Program-made: the position numbers and the translations under genes | Origin: Muribaculaceae bacterium | GTDB lineage: Bacteria > Bacteroidota > Bacteroidia > Bacteroidales > Muribaculaceae | DNA length: 35,247 nt | Direction of reading: 5' to 3' | Assembly (NCBI GenBank): GCA_029061225.1 | Contig: JAIDSM010000007.1 | Span: 1-35,247, forward strand | Shown here: positions 23,825 to 34,001 of the stretch, piece by piece | Numbering within the stretch: the stretch's first letter is position 1 | How the letters are laid out: every line of letters begins with the position of its first letter | Notes under the pieces: model-generated | The model's database searches: none | Told to the model about the DNA's origin: nothing | The model's input: only the letters and a program-made list of their open reading frames with translations

Positions 23825-25021
23825 TCAACGGAAAGTGTAGCCGAGGCCCAGCATCAGGTTGTTTTGCTTCTGGAAGTTCAGAAGCTGATAGCCGATATTA
23901 AGGAAGAGAGCATCCGTGATACGTACCTTGAGATTGGCAAGCTGGTATGAGGCCCTTGTCTCTTTAGGACCGATCACGTTATATCCGATACCAAGATTGA
24001 CAGAAAAAACCGGCATGACCAACTCGGCGCGTCCGGAGAGTCCTACACATAACTGACTGAAGAATCCCGGACGTGTGAAAAGGATATCGTCCGAGGTGGC
24101 ACCGGCTACATGATGACGCTTGAGGTCGGTACTTTCATCCCACTGAAAGTCTGCCGAAGCACCGGCACGGAAGTTTTTAGTGATCCTCCACATTGGAGCG
24201 AAGTCAAGACCGGCTACCGCGAAGCGTCCATTAAGGAGAATAGGCGTATCCCCTCCCCTGTAGACACGTTTTCGAAGCGAGCCATAGACGGTAAGGTCAA
24301 ATTCCGGACGGCGTTTAGAGGTGCTGTCTGTCGTCATAGCGAGGTTTGAGACCTCCTTTACATGCATTATGTCAGCACGGCTACGTCCTAAAGACCGGAC
24401 TATTCCGACACGTAGTCCAGCCATGTTGACTCCAGGATTTGGAAAGGATGTGTTGCCGTTGGAGTAATGGGTAAGGTCGAGCCCCGCCATTAGCGACCAA
24501 CGGTCGCCCAACCGACAAGATATGCCTGCGCCAAGATTGATGTAGGCATTGACGCGTGATCCGACTATGAGGTTGGAATAGGATATCTCACCGTTGCAGG
24601 GACGCCACCCGAAGGAGGCTCCGAAATTCCATTCATAGTAGAGAGAGAGTCTATCCGTGAAATGCCATACCGGAGCTCCATGAAACGCATAGAGCGATAC
24701 CGGTGTGCCGATACCTTTCGGATTGCCAAGGAAAGTGACCGACGTTCCGATTCCTTGCCATGCGTCAGGGCAGAGACGTCCCTGACGGGAATCTCGCGGG
24801 AAGGAGAAGCCATATTGAAGATGTATGGAAGTGGCGATTTTTGTCTCTCTGGCATTCCCAGAATCGAGAATGCCGGATAGGATATCGTCTTTATACGACG
24901 AGAAGGGATAGGCCGGTCGCAGGTCAAGCCCGACTGAATGACCCCACCCTATGGAATCGGATGCTCGGGAGGTAAAAGACACCAATATCAGGATCAATAT
25001 GAATACGTATCTGGATTTCAT
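23825..25021 (-). CDS. PagL-like outer-membrane lipid A deacylase / acyloxyacyl hydrolase
   Basis: A 398-residue outer-membrane beta-barrel with signal peptide (MKSRYVFILILILVSFTSRA). The N-terminal part carries the PagL-type active-site motif LTHYSNGNTSFPNPGVN, with His185 and Ser187 as the expected catalytic His/Ser. PagL removes the 3-O-linked acyl chain of lipid A. The second half (about 225-398) has alternating aromatic/hydrophobic beta strands and ends in a typical C-terminal LMLGLGYTFR, so it completes a larger barrel than enterobacterial PagL (under 200 residues). Composition is GC-rich, unlike the signalling island to the left, and the gene converges with it. It is divergent from the chitinase gene with an 80-bp gap. 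Confidence 0.8.
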   Translation of the reverse strand: MKSRYVFILILILVSFTSRASDSIGWGHSVGLDLRPAYPFSSYKDDILSGILDSGNARETKIATSIHLQYGFSFPRDSRQGRLCPDAWQGIGTSVTFLGNPKGIGTPVSLYAFHGAPVWHFTDRLSLYYEWNFGASFGWRPCNGEISYSNLIVGSRVNAYINLGAGISCRLGDRWSLMAGLDLTHYSNGNTSFPNPGVNMAGLRVGIVRSLGRSRADIMHVKEVSNLAMTTDSTSKRRPEFDLTVYGSLRKRVYRGGDTPILLNGRFAVAGLDFAPMWRITKNFRAGASADFQWDESTDLKRHHVAGATSDDILFTRPGFFSQLCVGLSGRAELVMPVFSVNLGIGYNVIGPKETRASYQLANLKVRITDALFLNIGYQLLNFQKQNNLMLGLGYTFR

Positions 25022-25025
25022 ATGG

Positions 25026-25033
25026 CAAAGTTA
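25026..25033 (-). promoter_or_regulatory. Possible -7 box for the PagL-like gene
   Basis: On the minus strand it reads TAACTTTG, five bases ahead of the start codon, with a TTG 22 nt further upstream (25056-25058). If used, the transcript would be nearly leaderless. Moderate support only. Confidence 0.35.
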
Positions 25034-25076
25034 GTATATTTTGATCAACTATACGCAATAATTGGAAAATAATTCT

Positions 25077-25084
25077 TATATTTG
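25077..25084 (+). promoter_or_regulatory. Possible -7 box for the chitinase gene
   Basis: TATATTTG followed by CAGG, 17 bp before the chitinase ATG. It is an exact match to TAnnTTTG, but no TTG lies at the usual distance upstream. Confidence 0.45.
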
Positions 25085-25101
25085 CAGGAAAAGAAGAATT
25101 T

Positions 25102-26175
25102 ATGAGAAAGAAACATCTGTTTATTTCGGTCGTGAGCTTAGTCGTGGTGGCTGTCACGGCTATTGCCGTATGGGCGCAGCCGACCGGAACCGTCCTAAAG
25201 CGAGGCAATGAAGGGCCGAAAGACAATAGTCCAAAAATAGCGTTGGCTTATGTGGAGGACACTCGTAAAGGGATTCCCGACCCTAATATGTTCACCCACT
25301 TGATCTACGCCTTCGCAGATTTCAACGACGCGTGCGACGGTGTGGAGGTAAAGCATCCGGAAAAACTACGGGCCATGGTCGACCTTAAGAAACAGAATCC
25401 GGAACTGAAAGTAATCCTTGGGATAGGCGGCTATAAGCGAGAGGGCTTCTGCGAAATGGCAGCCGACCGTAAAAAGCGCAGGGCTTTCGTCAGGCAGATA
25501 AAGGATCTGATCGAATCCTACGGGCTTGACGGAGTCGACCTTGACTGGGAATTTCCAACCACAGAGGCCGGGGGACACACCGCATCGCCAAACGACAAAA
25601 AGAACTACGCGACGCTCGTTAAGGACCTGCGCAAATCACTCGGCAAAGATAAATGGATATCGTATTATTCCATCAATTCCGGAGCCTTCATCGACCATAA
25701 GAAGATGGTGCCTCACGTCAGTTATGTACACGTGTCGGGATACAATCTGGCTATACCCAAGGATGACGAGCGTGGATATCATCAGAGTCCACTCTACGGC
25801 AGTAAGAAGACCGGAGGATGGTGTGTCAGCAAATGCGTGGCCAAGCATATCGACCTTGGAGTGCCGAAAGAAAAGATCCTGATGGGAATTCCATTCTACG
25901 GACGCGGTAAGTCACCGTTCCCTACCTATCTCGACTGCAATAAGTTTGACCGATACTCGGAAGGCACCAAAATCCTCTGGGACGATGATGCACAAGCTCC
26001 ATATTATGCCGATGAAAAGGGCAATCTTGTAATGGGATTCGACAACGAACGCTCCATCGCTGCGAAGTTCGACTTCATACGCGCCAACGGTATACCCGGC
26101 GTATTTGTATGGAACTATGACTCAGACTATGACGACCACCGTCTCGGAAAGACGATAGAAAGACTCCGTAAATAA
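25102..26175 (+). CDS. Glycoside hydrolase family 18 chitinase-like enzyme
   Basis: A 357-residue secreted GH18 enzyme. The N-terminus MRKKHLFISVVSLVVVAVTAIAVWAQ is a signal peptide. The TIM barrel runs from about residue 44 to the end. Catalytic signature DGVDLDWE is at 143-150, with acid Glu150, and the SxGG-type strand appears as VILGIGGY (104-111). VFVWNYDSD near the C-terminus is the usual last barrel strand. It hydrolyses beta-1,4-linked GlcNAc in chitin or related glycans; no carbohydrate-binding module is attached, and endo-N-acetylglucosaminidase activity on glycoproteins cannot be excluded. The gene is monocistronic with a shared terminator directly after its stop. Confidence 0.88.
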   Translation: MRKKHLFISVVSLVVVAVTAIAVWAQPTGTVLKRGNEGPKDNSPKIALAYVEDTRKGIPDPNMFTHLIYAFADFNDACDGVEVKHPEKLRAMVDLKKQNPELKVILGIGGYKREGFCEMAADRKKRRAFVRQIKDLIESYGLDGVDLDWEFPTTEAGGHTASPNDKKNYATLVKDLRKSLGKDKWISYYSINSGAFIDHKKMVPHVSYVHVSGYNLAIPKDDERGYHQSPLYGSKKTGGWCVSKCVAKHIDLGVPKEKILMGIPFYGRGKSPFPTYLDCNKFDRYSEGTKILWDDDAQAPYYADEKGNLVMGFDNERSIAAKFDFIRANGIPGVFVWNYDSDYDDHRLGKTIERLRK

Positions 26176-26209
26176 AAAAATGAGGAACTCAGATAAGTTC
26201 CTCATTTTT
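26176..26209. terminator. Bidirectional intrinsic terminator
   Basis: Perfect 14-bp arms (AAAAATGAGGAACT and its complement) around a 6-nt loop, with A-run and T-run ends, so it works in both directions. It lies between the convergent chitinase and galM genes. Confidence 0.88.
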
Positions 26210-26227
26210 CATTATCTATCCTGATTG

Positions 26228-27277
26228 TCAGAAAGTATCGAAACGGTATACGATCGTGCGGTGATACGGTGCGTCGGGAGTCACCGTCTGCGAAGGGAAC
26301 GCGCCACGGCTCGGAGCGTCAGGGAATCCCTGAGCCTCCATGGCTACGCCCTCATAGTCCTCGTAGCTGCGGCCCGCCATGTTGGCAGGACTGCCTGCAA
26401 GCCAGTTGCCGGTATAGACCTGCACGCCGGGTTGGTCGGTAAGCACAGTCAGACGGCGACGGCTCTTCGGGCTGCGGAGCACACATGCCTCGCGGAGCTC
26501 TCCGTTAGGACCATCCACGCAAAAGCAATGGTCGTAACCCTTGCCATACTTGAGGGGAGTGAAATCCTTATGGATATCCTGTCCGAGAGTCTTGAATTCA
26601 GTAAAATCCATTGGAGTGGCTGCAACGGGAGCCATCTCTCCGCTCGGGATCAAGGTCTCGTCGCCCGGAAGGAAGTATGCGGCATTGAGCTTCAGCTCAT
26701 GGCCAAGCACAGGATTGGGCTCGGCTCCGTCGGCACCCTCAAGGTTGAAGTAGGCGTGATTGGTGAGGTTGACCACAGTCTTCGCATCAGACTTAGCCAA
26801 GAGATCGATGGTCAGCTCGTTGTCATCGTTCCAGGTGTATTTCACTTCGGCCGTCAGATTGCCGGGATAGCCCATCTCGCCGTCTTTGGAATGATAGCGG
26901 AATACAACGCCGTTTTCGGTCTCCTCCGACTCCCAGATCTGATTCTGGAAGCCCTGGGGACCTCCATGGAGATGGTTAGGGCCATTATTGATAGGAAGGT
27001 CGTAGGTGATGCCATCAATCTGAAGCTTACCCTTGCAGATTCGGTTGGCATAGCGGCCGGGAGTCTTGCCGGCGCAAGGACCATCGGCCAGATAACTTGC
27101 GGGATCGGCATAGCGCAGCGTGACGTTCTCGATATTGCCGTTGGCGTCGGGAACCGATACCTCAGTGATACCGGCGCCAAGCGACGATACCTCTACGGAT
27201 GCTCCCTTGTCGTTGGTCAGACGATAGAGGGTCACCTCCCCTATCGGAGAGGTGGCCGTGCGTTTAGTGATTTCCAT
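26228..27277 (-). CDS. galM: Aldose 1-epimerase (galactose mutarotase)
   Basis: Interconverts alpha and beta anomers of galactose and other aldoses, feeding alpha-galactose to galactokinase. The 349-residue length is typical. Visible motifs: GRYANRICKGKLQ, NNGPNHLHGGPQGF (substrate His), VVNLTNHAYFNLEG (catalytic His), VYTGNWL and EAQGFPDAPSRGAFPS with the catalytic Glu. No signal peptide, so it is cytosolic. It is the last gene of a leftward unit, 24 bp after galK, and shares the terminator at 26176-26209. Confidence 0.94.
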   Translation of the reverse strand: MEITKRTATSPIGEVTLYRLTNDKGASVEVSSLGAGITEVSVPDANGNIENVTLRYADPASYLADGPCAGKTPGRYANRICKGKLQIDGITYDLPINNGPNHLHGGPQGFQNQIWESEETENGVVFRYHSKDGEMGYPGNLTAEVKYTWNDDNELTIDLLAKSDAKTVVNLTNHAYFNLEGADGAEPNPVLGHELKLNAAYFLPGDETLIPSGEMAPVAATPMDFTEFKTLGQDIHKDFTPLKYGKGYDHCFCVDGPNGELREACVLRSPKSRRRLTVLTDQPGVQVYTGNWLAGSPANMAGRSYEDYEGVAMEAQGFPDAPSRGAFPSQTVTPDAPYHRTIVYRFDTF

Positions 27278-27301
27278 ATGCAGTAATACCTGACGGGAAT
27301 A

Positions 27302-28435
<1,134 letters not shown>

Positions 28436-28455
28436 GATTATGTTTTTTTTAATTT

Positions 28456-28483
28456 AGAATTGAGAATTCAGAATTGAGAATTG
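28456..28483. repeat. Two 14-bp AT-rich tandem units between galK and GH2
   Basis: AGAATTGAGAATTC followed by AGAATTGAGAATTG in the 82-bp gap. The segment is rich in GAATTC-type symmetry and lies just upstream of the galK start. No promoter consensus was seen here, so galK is probably read from the GH2 promoter. Confidence 0.55.
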
Positions 28484-28517
28484 CTTTAGCTTGGGCGTGG
28501 CTAATTAAGCATCATGA

Positions 28518-30920
28518 TTATTCTACCGGGAGGGTCAGCTTGGCGGGCTTGAGGCCTTTCGATTTCACTTCAAGCGTCACATTTCCAGGTTTGTCTCCAC
28601 CCTGCACGATGACGGTGGCAGCTCCGGAGAACAGGTCCATGACCGGCTTGTTGAAGTCACGCAACGAGGTGGGATCGCCGTTGGCGGTGGCGCGGAATTT
28701 GCCGTCGCCCGTCACCTTGAACGTCACTTCCGGCTCTGCATCAGGAACCACATTGCCTTCCTTATCCACAACCTGCACTGTGACGTAGGCAAGATCCTCA
28801 CCATTGGCCTGAAGCACCTTGCGGTTGGATGTCAGTTTGACTGCATAAGGTTTGCCTGCAGTACGTATTACCGCCTCTCCGGCTACGGAGCCATCGGCAT
28901 TGTAGGCAACGGCCTTCACCTCACCCGGTTCATAAACCGTCTCATTCCACATAAGACGGTAACGGTTCATATTGGTTGAGTCGTTCTTCTCGCGCACTCC
29001 CTGACTCTTGCCGTTGATGAAAAGTTCGGCTTTCGGTGCGTCGGTGTATACGAAGACCGGAGTTATCTCACCTTCGCGTCCTTTCCAATTCCAATGGGGA
29101 AGGATATGGAGCGTATGGTCTTTCTCGTTCCATTTGGAACGGTAGAGGTAGAAGCGGTCCTTAGGGAGCGACGCGAGATCGAAGATGCCGAAATATGAGC
29201 TATGGCTGGGCCATGCGTCTGTGTCGTAGGGAGACGGCTCGCCGAGATAGTCGAAGCCTGTCCATACGAACTGCCCGAGATCCCATGGGTAGTCATCGGC
29301 TGCAGCGAAGTCATCGTCGGGGATATTGCTCCATGAGCAATACTCTACATCGTAGCCGGAACTCTGGTTACCTTCTCGTGTGACATCGTAGGCTTTTACA
29401 ACCGGGAAATAGTACTTGCCGCGGCTCGACACCGTAGAGGATGTCTCGGACCCAAGCAGGATGTTCTGAGGAAGCTTGCCGATAGCATCGGGATACATAT
29501 GCACACGGTAGTTGAATCCCGGCACGTCGAGAGCTGCCGCGAAACCGTTGGTGGTGACAGCCTTCACCTGATCCATTCCGCAGGTGACCGGACGAGTCGG
29601 ATCCTCGCGGTGTACGATATCCTGAAGGAAAGTGAGTTCTTTCAGTCCGTCAGGCCCCCACTGCGACGGCACCTCGTTGCCTATCGACCACATCACTACC
29701 GAGGGATTGTTGCGGAACTGGCGCACCATGTTCTCCACGTCACGCTCTGCCCATTCGTTGAAGATAGTGCCGTAGCCGTTCTTTGATTTCGGGCGGAAGC
29801 CCCAGTCGTCGAAGGGTTCGATCATCATCATGAGTCCGAGTTCATCGCAGAGCTCCACGAGTTCGGGAGCAGGCATATTATGGGATGTGCGCACCGCGTT
29901 GGCACCCATGTCCTTCAGAAGCTCAAGCTGGTGGCGGAGAGCCGACTTATTGACTGCAGCGCCAAGCGGACCGAGGTCATGATGGTTGCAGACTCCCTTG
30001 AACTGAGTCTTCTCTCCGTTGAGGAAGAAACCCTCGCCTGCCCTGACCTCTACGCTGCGGATGCCGAAGCGTGTTGAGTATTCATCAGCAGTCTTTCCGT
30101 CTACTATCACTTTTGTAGTGGCATGATAAAGGGCCGGATTATCCGGATTCCAGAGGTCGGGATTATCCACACGGAAGTTCTGCGTAAGGTTTACACCTGG
30201 ATAAATCTTATATTGATGAGTGTCCGATGCCACGACTTTGCCGTCGGGAGCAGTAATATCAGTAGTCAATGTCACAAGGTCTCCTTTATTGACTCCTTCA
30301 AGTGACGTGACCAAATGGACCGTGGCATATTCCTTGCTGACGTAAGGAGTAGTGAGCTGGGTTCCCCATACAGGCACATGTACTTTATCCGTCGAGAGAA
30401 GCTTCACATTACGGTAAAGTCCTGCACCGGGATACCAACGGGAAGACATAGGCTTGTTTTCAAGCGAGACCTCAAGACGGTTCTCCCCTGTCTTGACCAT
30501 AGGGGTCACATCTACATAAAACGAGTTGTAGCCGTACGGCCACATAGTAGCAAGCTTGCCGTTGACGTATACATGCGCATTGCTCATAGCGCCGTCGAAT
30601 ACCAGAGCGTAACTGCGGTCAGGTGTGTCAGGTATATTAAATGTAGTAGTATAGAAACCTTTGCCTATGTAAGGAAGGCCACCGGTACGACCGGTCTTCC
30701 AGGTAGCGGTCTTTTCTCCGTTTTGCTCGACGGCTACTTTCTGAATATCAGTTTCCCGGTCAAACGGCCCATAAATAGCCCAGTCGTGCGGAATGGTTAC
30801 GGGTTGCCATTTTACAGAATCCTGTGAGAAATCCCAGTTTTTCAGAAGGATTTCGGTTCTTTCCGATGCGTAGGACGCAAGGGCAAAGACTGAAAATGCT
30901 GCGCAGATTATTTTCTTCAT
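28518..30920 (-). CDS. Glycoside hydrolase family 2 beta-galactosidase
   Basis: An 800-residue exported GH2 enzyme with signal peptide MKKIICAAFSVFALASYA. In order: sugar-binding jelly roll (about 20-180), Ig-like domain (182-285), TIM barrel (about 290-590), then Bacteroidetes-type C-terminal Ig-like domains (DUF4982-like at about 610-690 and a Big/invasin-like domain to the end). The acid/base is Glu416 in VVMWSIGNEVPSQWG and the nucleophile is Glu492 in ILLGSETSS; the substrate loop FKGVCNHHDLGPLGAAVN is intact. The galK and galM genes directly downstream argue for beta-galactosidase activity rather than another GH2 specificity. It probably acts in the periplasm on lactose or host/plant galactosides. 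Confidence 0.9.
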   Translation of the reverse strand: MKKIICAAFSVFALASYASERTEILLKNWDFSQDSVKWQPVTIPHDWAIYGPFDRETDIQKVAVEQNGEKTATWKTGRTGGLPYIGKGFYTTTFNIPDTPDRSYALVFDGAMSNAHVYVNGKLATMWPYGYNSFYVDVTPMVKTGENRLEVSLENKPMSSRWYPGAGLYRNVKLLSTDKVHVPVWGTQLTTPYVSKEYATVHLVTSLEGVNKGDLVTLTTDITAPDGKVVASDTHQYKIYPGVNLTQNFRVDNPDLWNPDNPALYHATTKVIVDGKTADEYSTRFGIRSVEVRAGEGFFLNGEKTQFKGVCNHHDLGPLGAAVNKSALRHQLELLKDMGANAVRTSHNMPAPELVELCDELGLMMMIEPFDDWGFRPKSKNGYGTIFNEWAERDVENMVRQFRNNPSVVMWSIGNEVPSQWGPDGLKELTFLQDIVHREDPTRPVTCGMDQVKAVTTNGFAAALDVPGFNYRVHMYPDAIGKLPQNILLGSETSSTVSSRGKYYFPVVKAYDVTREGNQSSGYDVEYCSWSNIPDDDFAAADDYPWDLGQFVWTGFDYLGEPSPYDTDAWPSHSSYFGIFDLASLPKDRFYLYRSKWNEKDHTLHILPHWNWKGREGEITPVFVYTDAPKAELFINGKSQGVREKNDSTNMNRYRLMWNETVYEPGEVKAVAYNADGSVAGEAVIRTAGKPYAVKLTSNRKVLQANGEDLAYVTVQVVDKEGNVVPDAEPEVTFKVTGDGKFRATANGDPTSLRDFNKPVMDLFSGAATVIVQGGDKPGNVTLEVKSKGLKPAKLTLPVE

Positions 30921-31053
30921 CAGCTCGGTATGTCAATTTTAGGGTTATCAGGTTTTAGTCTTCAGGGAGAGTGTTCAGTCTTTAATCTTCAGTATTAAGA
31001 AGGCTGACACGCGCCTCGGTCGCAACCTCAGACCTCCGACATGAAAGAATACA

Positions 31054-31085
31054 CAAAGATAAGCAAAATATCAAGACCGACCAAA
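31054..31085 (-). promoter_or_regulatory. Promoter of the GH2-galK-galM operon
   Basis: On the minus strand: TTTG (complement of 31082-31085), 20 nt, then TATCTTTG (complement of 31054-31061), an exact Bacteroidetes consensus. The leader to the GH2 start codon is about 130 nt. Confidence 0.78.
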
Positions 31086-31130
31086 CAAATCCGAACAAAT
31101 TAAGAAATTATATTATTTTTTTTCAGCCTA

Positions 31131-31166
31131 CGAAAAAAGTCGGAGAGGCAATTGCCTCCCCGACTT
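31131..31166 (-). terminator. Intrinsic terminator of the frd/sdh operon
   Basis: A 30-nt hairpin (31137-31166) with one mismatched pair and a central GGCAATTGCC, followed on the minus strand by a run of six T. It begins 24 bp after the iron-sulphur subunit stop. Confidence 0.88.
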
Positions 31167-31189
31167 AAAGATAAATCAGAAGTTTCTTA

Positions 31190-31948
31190 TTATTCCTTGC
31201 ACTTGGCAGCGATAAACTGACGGTTCATGCGGCCGATGTTGTACAGCTTGATGTTTTTCGGGCACTCAGCGGAACATGCACCGGTATTGGTACAGTTACC
31301 GAAGCCGAGTTCGTCCATTTTTGCAACCATTGCGCGGACACGACGGTCCTTCTCCACCTCACCCTGGGGAAGCAGGGAGAGCTGGCTGATCTTGGCGCTG
31401 ACGAAAAGCATGGCGGAGCCGTTCTTACATGCTGCCACGCATGCACCGCAGCCAATGCAGCTTGCTGAGTCCATAGCCTCGTCAGCGTTGACCTTAGAGA
31501 TGGGGAGGTCGTTGGCATCCTGCGCGCCACCACAGTTGAAGCTAACATAGCCACCTGCCTGCTGGATCTTGTCGAACGCATTACGGTCTACCATAAGGTC
31601 CTTGATCACAGGGAATGCAGCCGAACGCCAAGGCTCTACAGTAATGGTCTCGCCGTTCTGGAAACGACGCATGTAGAGCTGGCAGGTAGTGGCACCTGTA
31701 GCCGGGCCGTGGGGATGACCGTTGATATAAAGCGAGCACATGCCGCAGATACCTTCGCGGCAGTCGTGGTCGAACACGATGGGCTCCTGTCCTTCCTCCA
31801 CGAGAGTCTCGTTGAGGATGTCGAGGGTCTCGAGGAAGGAGGTGTCGGGAGTAGTCTCGACGTCATTGTAAGTCACGAATCCACCTTTGGCCTTTGCATT
31901 AGCCTGACGCCAAACGCGGAGGTTGACTTTCATTATATTTTCTTCCAT
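31190..31948 (-). CDS. frdB: Fumarate reductase / succinate dehydrogenase iron-sulphur subunit
   Basis: Electron-transfer subunit carrying three clusters between the flavin and the membrane haem. [2Fe-2S] ligands are C63, C68, C71 and C89 ([10 protein letters not shown] ... TTC); [4Fe-4S] region C164/C167/C170/C174 ([11 protein letters not shown]); [3Fe-4S] region C219/C225/C229 ([11 protein letters not shown]). The 252-residue length is normal. The start at 31948 gives [10 protein letters not shown]; an internal ATG at 31933 is a possible alternative. It is last in the leftward C-A-B operon, 25 bp after the flavoprotein gene, and is followed by a strong terminator. In anaerobic Bacteroidales the complex acts mainly as a menaquinol:fumarate reductase. 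Confidence 0.95.
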   Translation of the reverse strand: MEENIMKVNLRVWRQANAKAKGGFVTYNDVETTPDTSFLETLDILNETLVEEGQEPIVFDHDCREGICGMCSLYINGHPHGPATGATTCQLYMRRFQNGETITVEPWRSAAFPVIKDLMVDRNAFDKIQQAGGYVSFNCGGAQDANDLPISKVNADEAMDSASCIGCGACVAACKNGSAMLFVSAKISQLSLLPQGEVEKDRRVRAMVAKMDELGFGNCTNTGACSAECPKNIKLYNIGRMNRQFIAAKCKE

Positions 31949-31973
31949 TGTCTGATTTCAGTTTTGAGTGGAT

Positions 31974-33989
31974 TTATGACTTGTAGTTACGGGTCTGAAC
32001 CTTAATTGCCTCATAGTGGAGGGGCTCTATAATCTGCTCGGGAGCCTTGTCAGCACCCTGGTATTCCCAGCAGGATACGTAGAAGTAGTGCTCGTCGTCG
32101 CGCTTAGCCTCGCCTTCCTCGGTCTGGTATTCCTCACGGAAGTGACCGCCGCAGGATTCGTTGCGTGAAAGTGCGTCGTAAGCCATCAGCTTGCCCATCG
32201 TGATGAAGTCGTTGAGGCGGAAAGCCTTGTCAAGCTCGATGTTCATGCCTTCCTTCGATCCGGGGATGAAGAGATCGGTGTCAAAAACCTTGCGGAGCTC
32301 GTCGAGCTTCTGGATAGCGGTCTTAAGGCCTTCTGCGGTACGGCCCATGCCCACATATTCCCACATGATGTGGCCGAGTTCCTTGTGGATGGAGTCTACG
32401 GAACGCTTGCCCTTGATGTTCATCAGCTTGTCCTGAACCTCACGGCACTTCTGCTCGCACTCCTCGAATTCGGGGAGATCAGTGGAGAAGCGGGGTACCG
32501 AGATCTGGTCGCTGAGATAGTTCTGTATAGTGTAGGGAAGCACGAAATAGCCGTCGGCAAGACCCTGCATGAGAGCAGAGGCACCGAGGCGGTTTGCACC
32601 GTGGTCGGAGAAGTTGCACTCACCGATTGCGAAGAGACCCTTTACTGAGGTCTGAAGTTCGTAGTCAACCCAGATGCCGCCCATTGTATAGTGGATAGCG
32701 GGGAAGATCATCATCGGGTTGTAGTATTTCACACCGTCGATTTCCTTGGCAAGTTCGCCGGGATTGACGTCGGTGATCTCCTCATACATATCGAAGAGGT
32801 TGCCGTAGCGCTGACGAACCACGTCGATGCCGAGACGGTTGATGGCCTCGGAGAAGTCAAGGAATACGGCGAGACCGGTGTTGTTGACGCCATAACCCTT
32901 GTCGCAACGCTCCTTAGCGGCGCGGGAAGCTACATCGCGAGGCACGAGGTTGCCGAATGCCGGATAGCGGCGCTCCAGATAATAGTCGCGCTTATCTTCG
33001 GGAATATCACTGCCCTTGATCTCACCACGCTGAAGTTTCTTGGCATCTTCGATATCCTTTGGCACCCAGATGCGGCCGTCGTTACGGAGAGACTCAGACA
33101 TAAGGGTCAACTTAGACTGCTTGTCGCCGTGCACGGGGATACATGTCGGGTGGATCTGTACGTAAGCGGGGTTTGCGAAATATGCTCCCTTACGGTAGCA
33201 AGCCATAGCAGCTGATACGTTGCAGCCCATAGCGTTGGTGGAAAGGAAGTATGTGTTGCCGTAGCCGCCGGTTGCGATAACGACAGCGTGCGCTGCGAAA
33301 CGCTCGAACTCACCTGTCACCAGGTTCTTGGCAACGATGCCGCGTGCACGGGGCACACCGTCCTTGTCCTTGATAAGGACAACGTCATGCATCTCGTAGC
33401 GGTTGAAGCTCTTCACCTTACCGAGATGTATCTGACGGTTGAGCGAGCTGTAGGCTCCGAGAAGGAGCTGCTGGCCTGTCTGGCCCTTAGCGTAGAATGT
33501 ACGTGATACCTGAGCGCCACCGAATGAACGGTTGGCGAGAAGGCCGCCGTATTCACGAGCGAAGGGAACACCCTGCGCCACGCACTGGTCGATGATATTG
33601 TTCGACACCTCGGCAAGACGGTATACGTTTGCCTCGCGGGCACGGTAGTCACCACCCTTGACAGTATCATAGAACAGACGGTATACGGAGTCACCGTCGT
33701 TCTGATAGTTCTTTGCTGCGTTGATACCGCCCTGAGCCGCGATAGAGTGGGCACGACGGGGAGAGTCCTGGATGCAGAAATTGAGCACGTTGAAGCCGAG
33801 TTCTGCAAGAGTGGAGGCTGCGGAAGCACCGGCAAGACCCGTACCTACGACGATTACGTCGAGCTTACGCTTGTTTGCAGGGTTTACGAGCTTCTGGTGA
33901 GCCTTATAGTTGGTCCATTTCTCAGCGATAGGACCTTCCGGGATCTTGGAATCCGCGGGATTCATGATTTTTACATTTTCTGTTGCCAT
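31974..33989 (-). CDS. frdA: Fumarate reductase / succinate dehydrogenase flavoprotein subunit
   Basis: Catalytic flavoprotein of 671 residues. FAD-binding dinucleotide fold [16 protein letters not shown] (44-59), the covalent FAD-histidine region [24 protein letters not shown] (His81), substrate-site region [11 protein letters not shown] and the late [25 protein letters not shown] are all visible. The C-terminal helical domain ([13 protein letters not shown] onward) is complete. Length and operon order match the Bacteroides/Wolinella type (subunits C, A, B). It lies 12 bp after frdC and 25 bp before frdB. Confidence 0.96.
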   Translation of the reverse strand: MATENVKIMNPADSKIPEGPIAEKWTNYKAHQKLVNPANKRKLDVIVVGTGLAGASAASTLAELGFNVLNFCIQDSPRRAHSIAAQGGINAAKNYQNDGDSVYRLFYDTVKGGDYRAREANVYRLAEVSNNIIDQCVAQGVPFAREYGGLLANRSFGGAQVSRTFYAKGQTGQQLLLGAYSSLNRQIHLGKVKSFNRYEMHDVVLIKDKDGVPRARGIVAKNLVTGEFERFAAHAVVIATGGYGNTYFLSTNAMGCNVSAAMACYRKGAYFANPAYVQIHPTCIPVHGDKQSKLTLMSESLRNDGRIWVPKDIEDAKKLQRGEIKGSDIPEDKRDYYLERRYPAFGNLVPRDVASRAAKERCDKGYGVNNTGLAVFLDFSEAINRLGIDVVRQRYGNLFDMYEEITDVNPGELAKEIDGVKYYNPMMIFPAIHYTMGGIWVDYELQTSVKGLFAIGECNFSDHGANRLGASALMQGLADGYFVLPYTIQNYLSDQISVPRFSTDLPEFEECEQKCREVQDKLMNIKGKRSVDSIHKELGHIMWEYVGMGRTAEGLKTAIQKLDELRKVFDTDLFIPGSKEGMNIELDKAFRLNDFITMGKLMAYDALSRNESCGGHFREEYQTEEGEAKRDDEHYFYVSCWEYQGADKAPEQIIEPLHYEAIKVQTRNYKS

Positions 33990-34001
33990 ATCGATGAGGG
34001 A

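Noticed and set aside
26225..27286. A 353-codon open frame on the + strand
   Set aside because: It lies entirely antisense to galM, which has all family motifs. Long antisense frames are common opposite GC-rich genes with biased third positions, and no domain is visible in its translation.
30315..30827. A 170-codon open frame on the + strand
   Set aside because: Antisense to the beta-galactosidase coding region; no recognisable protein features and no promoter.
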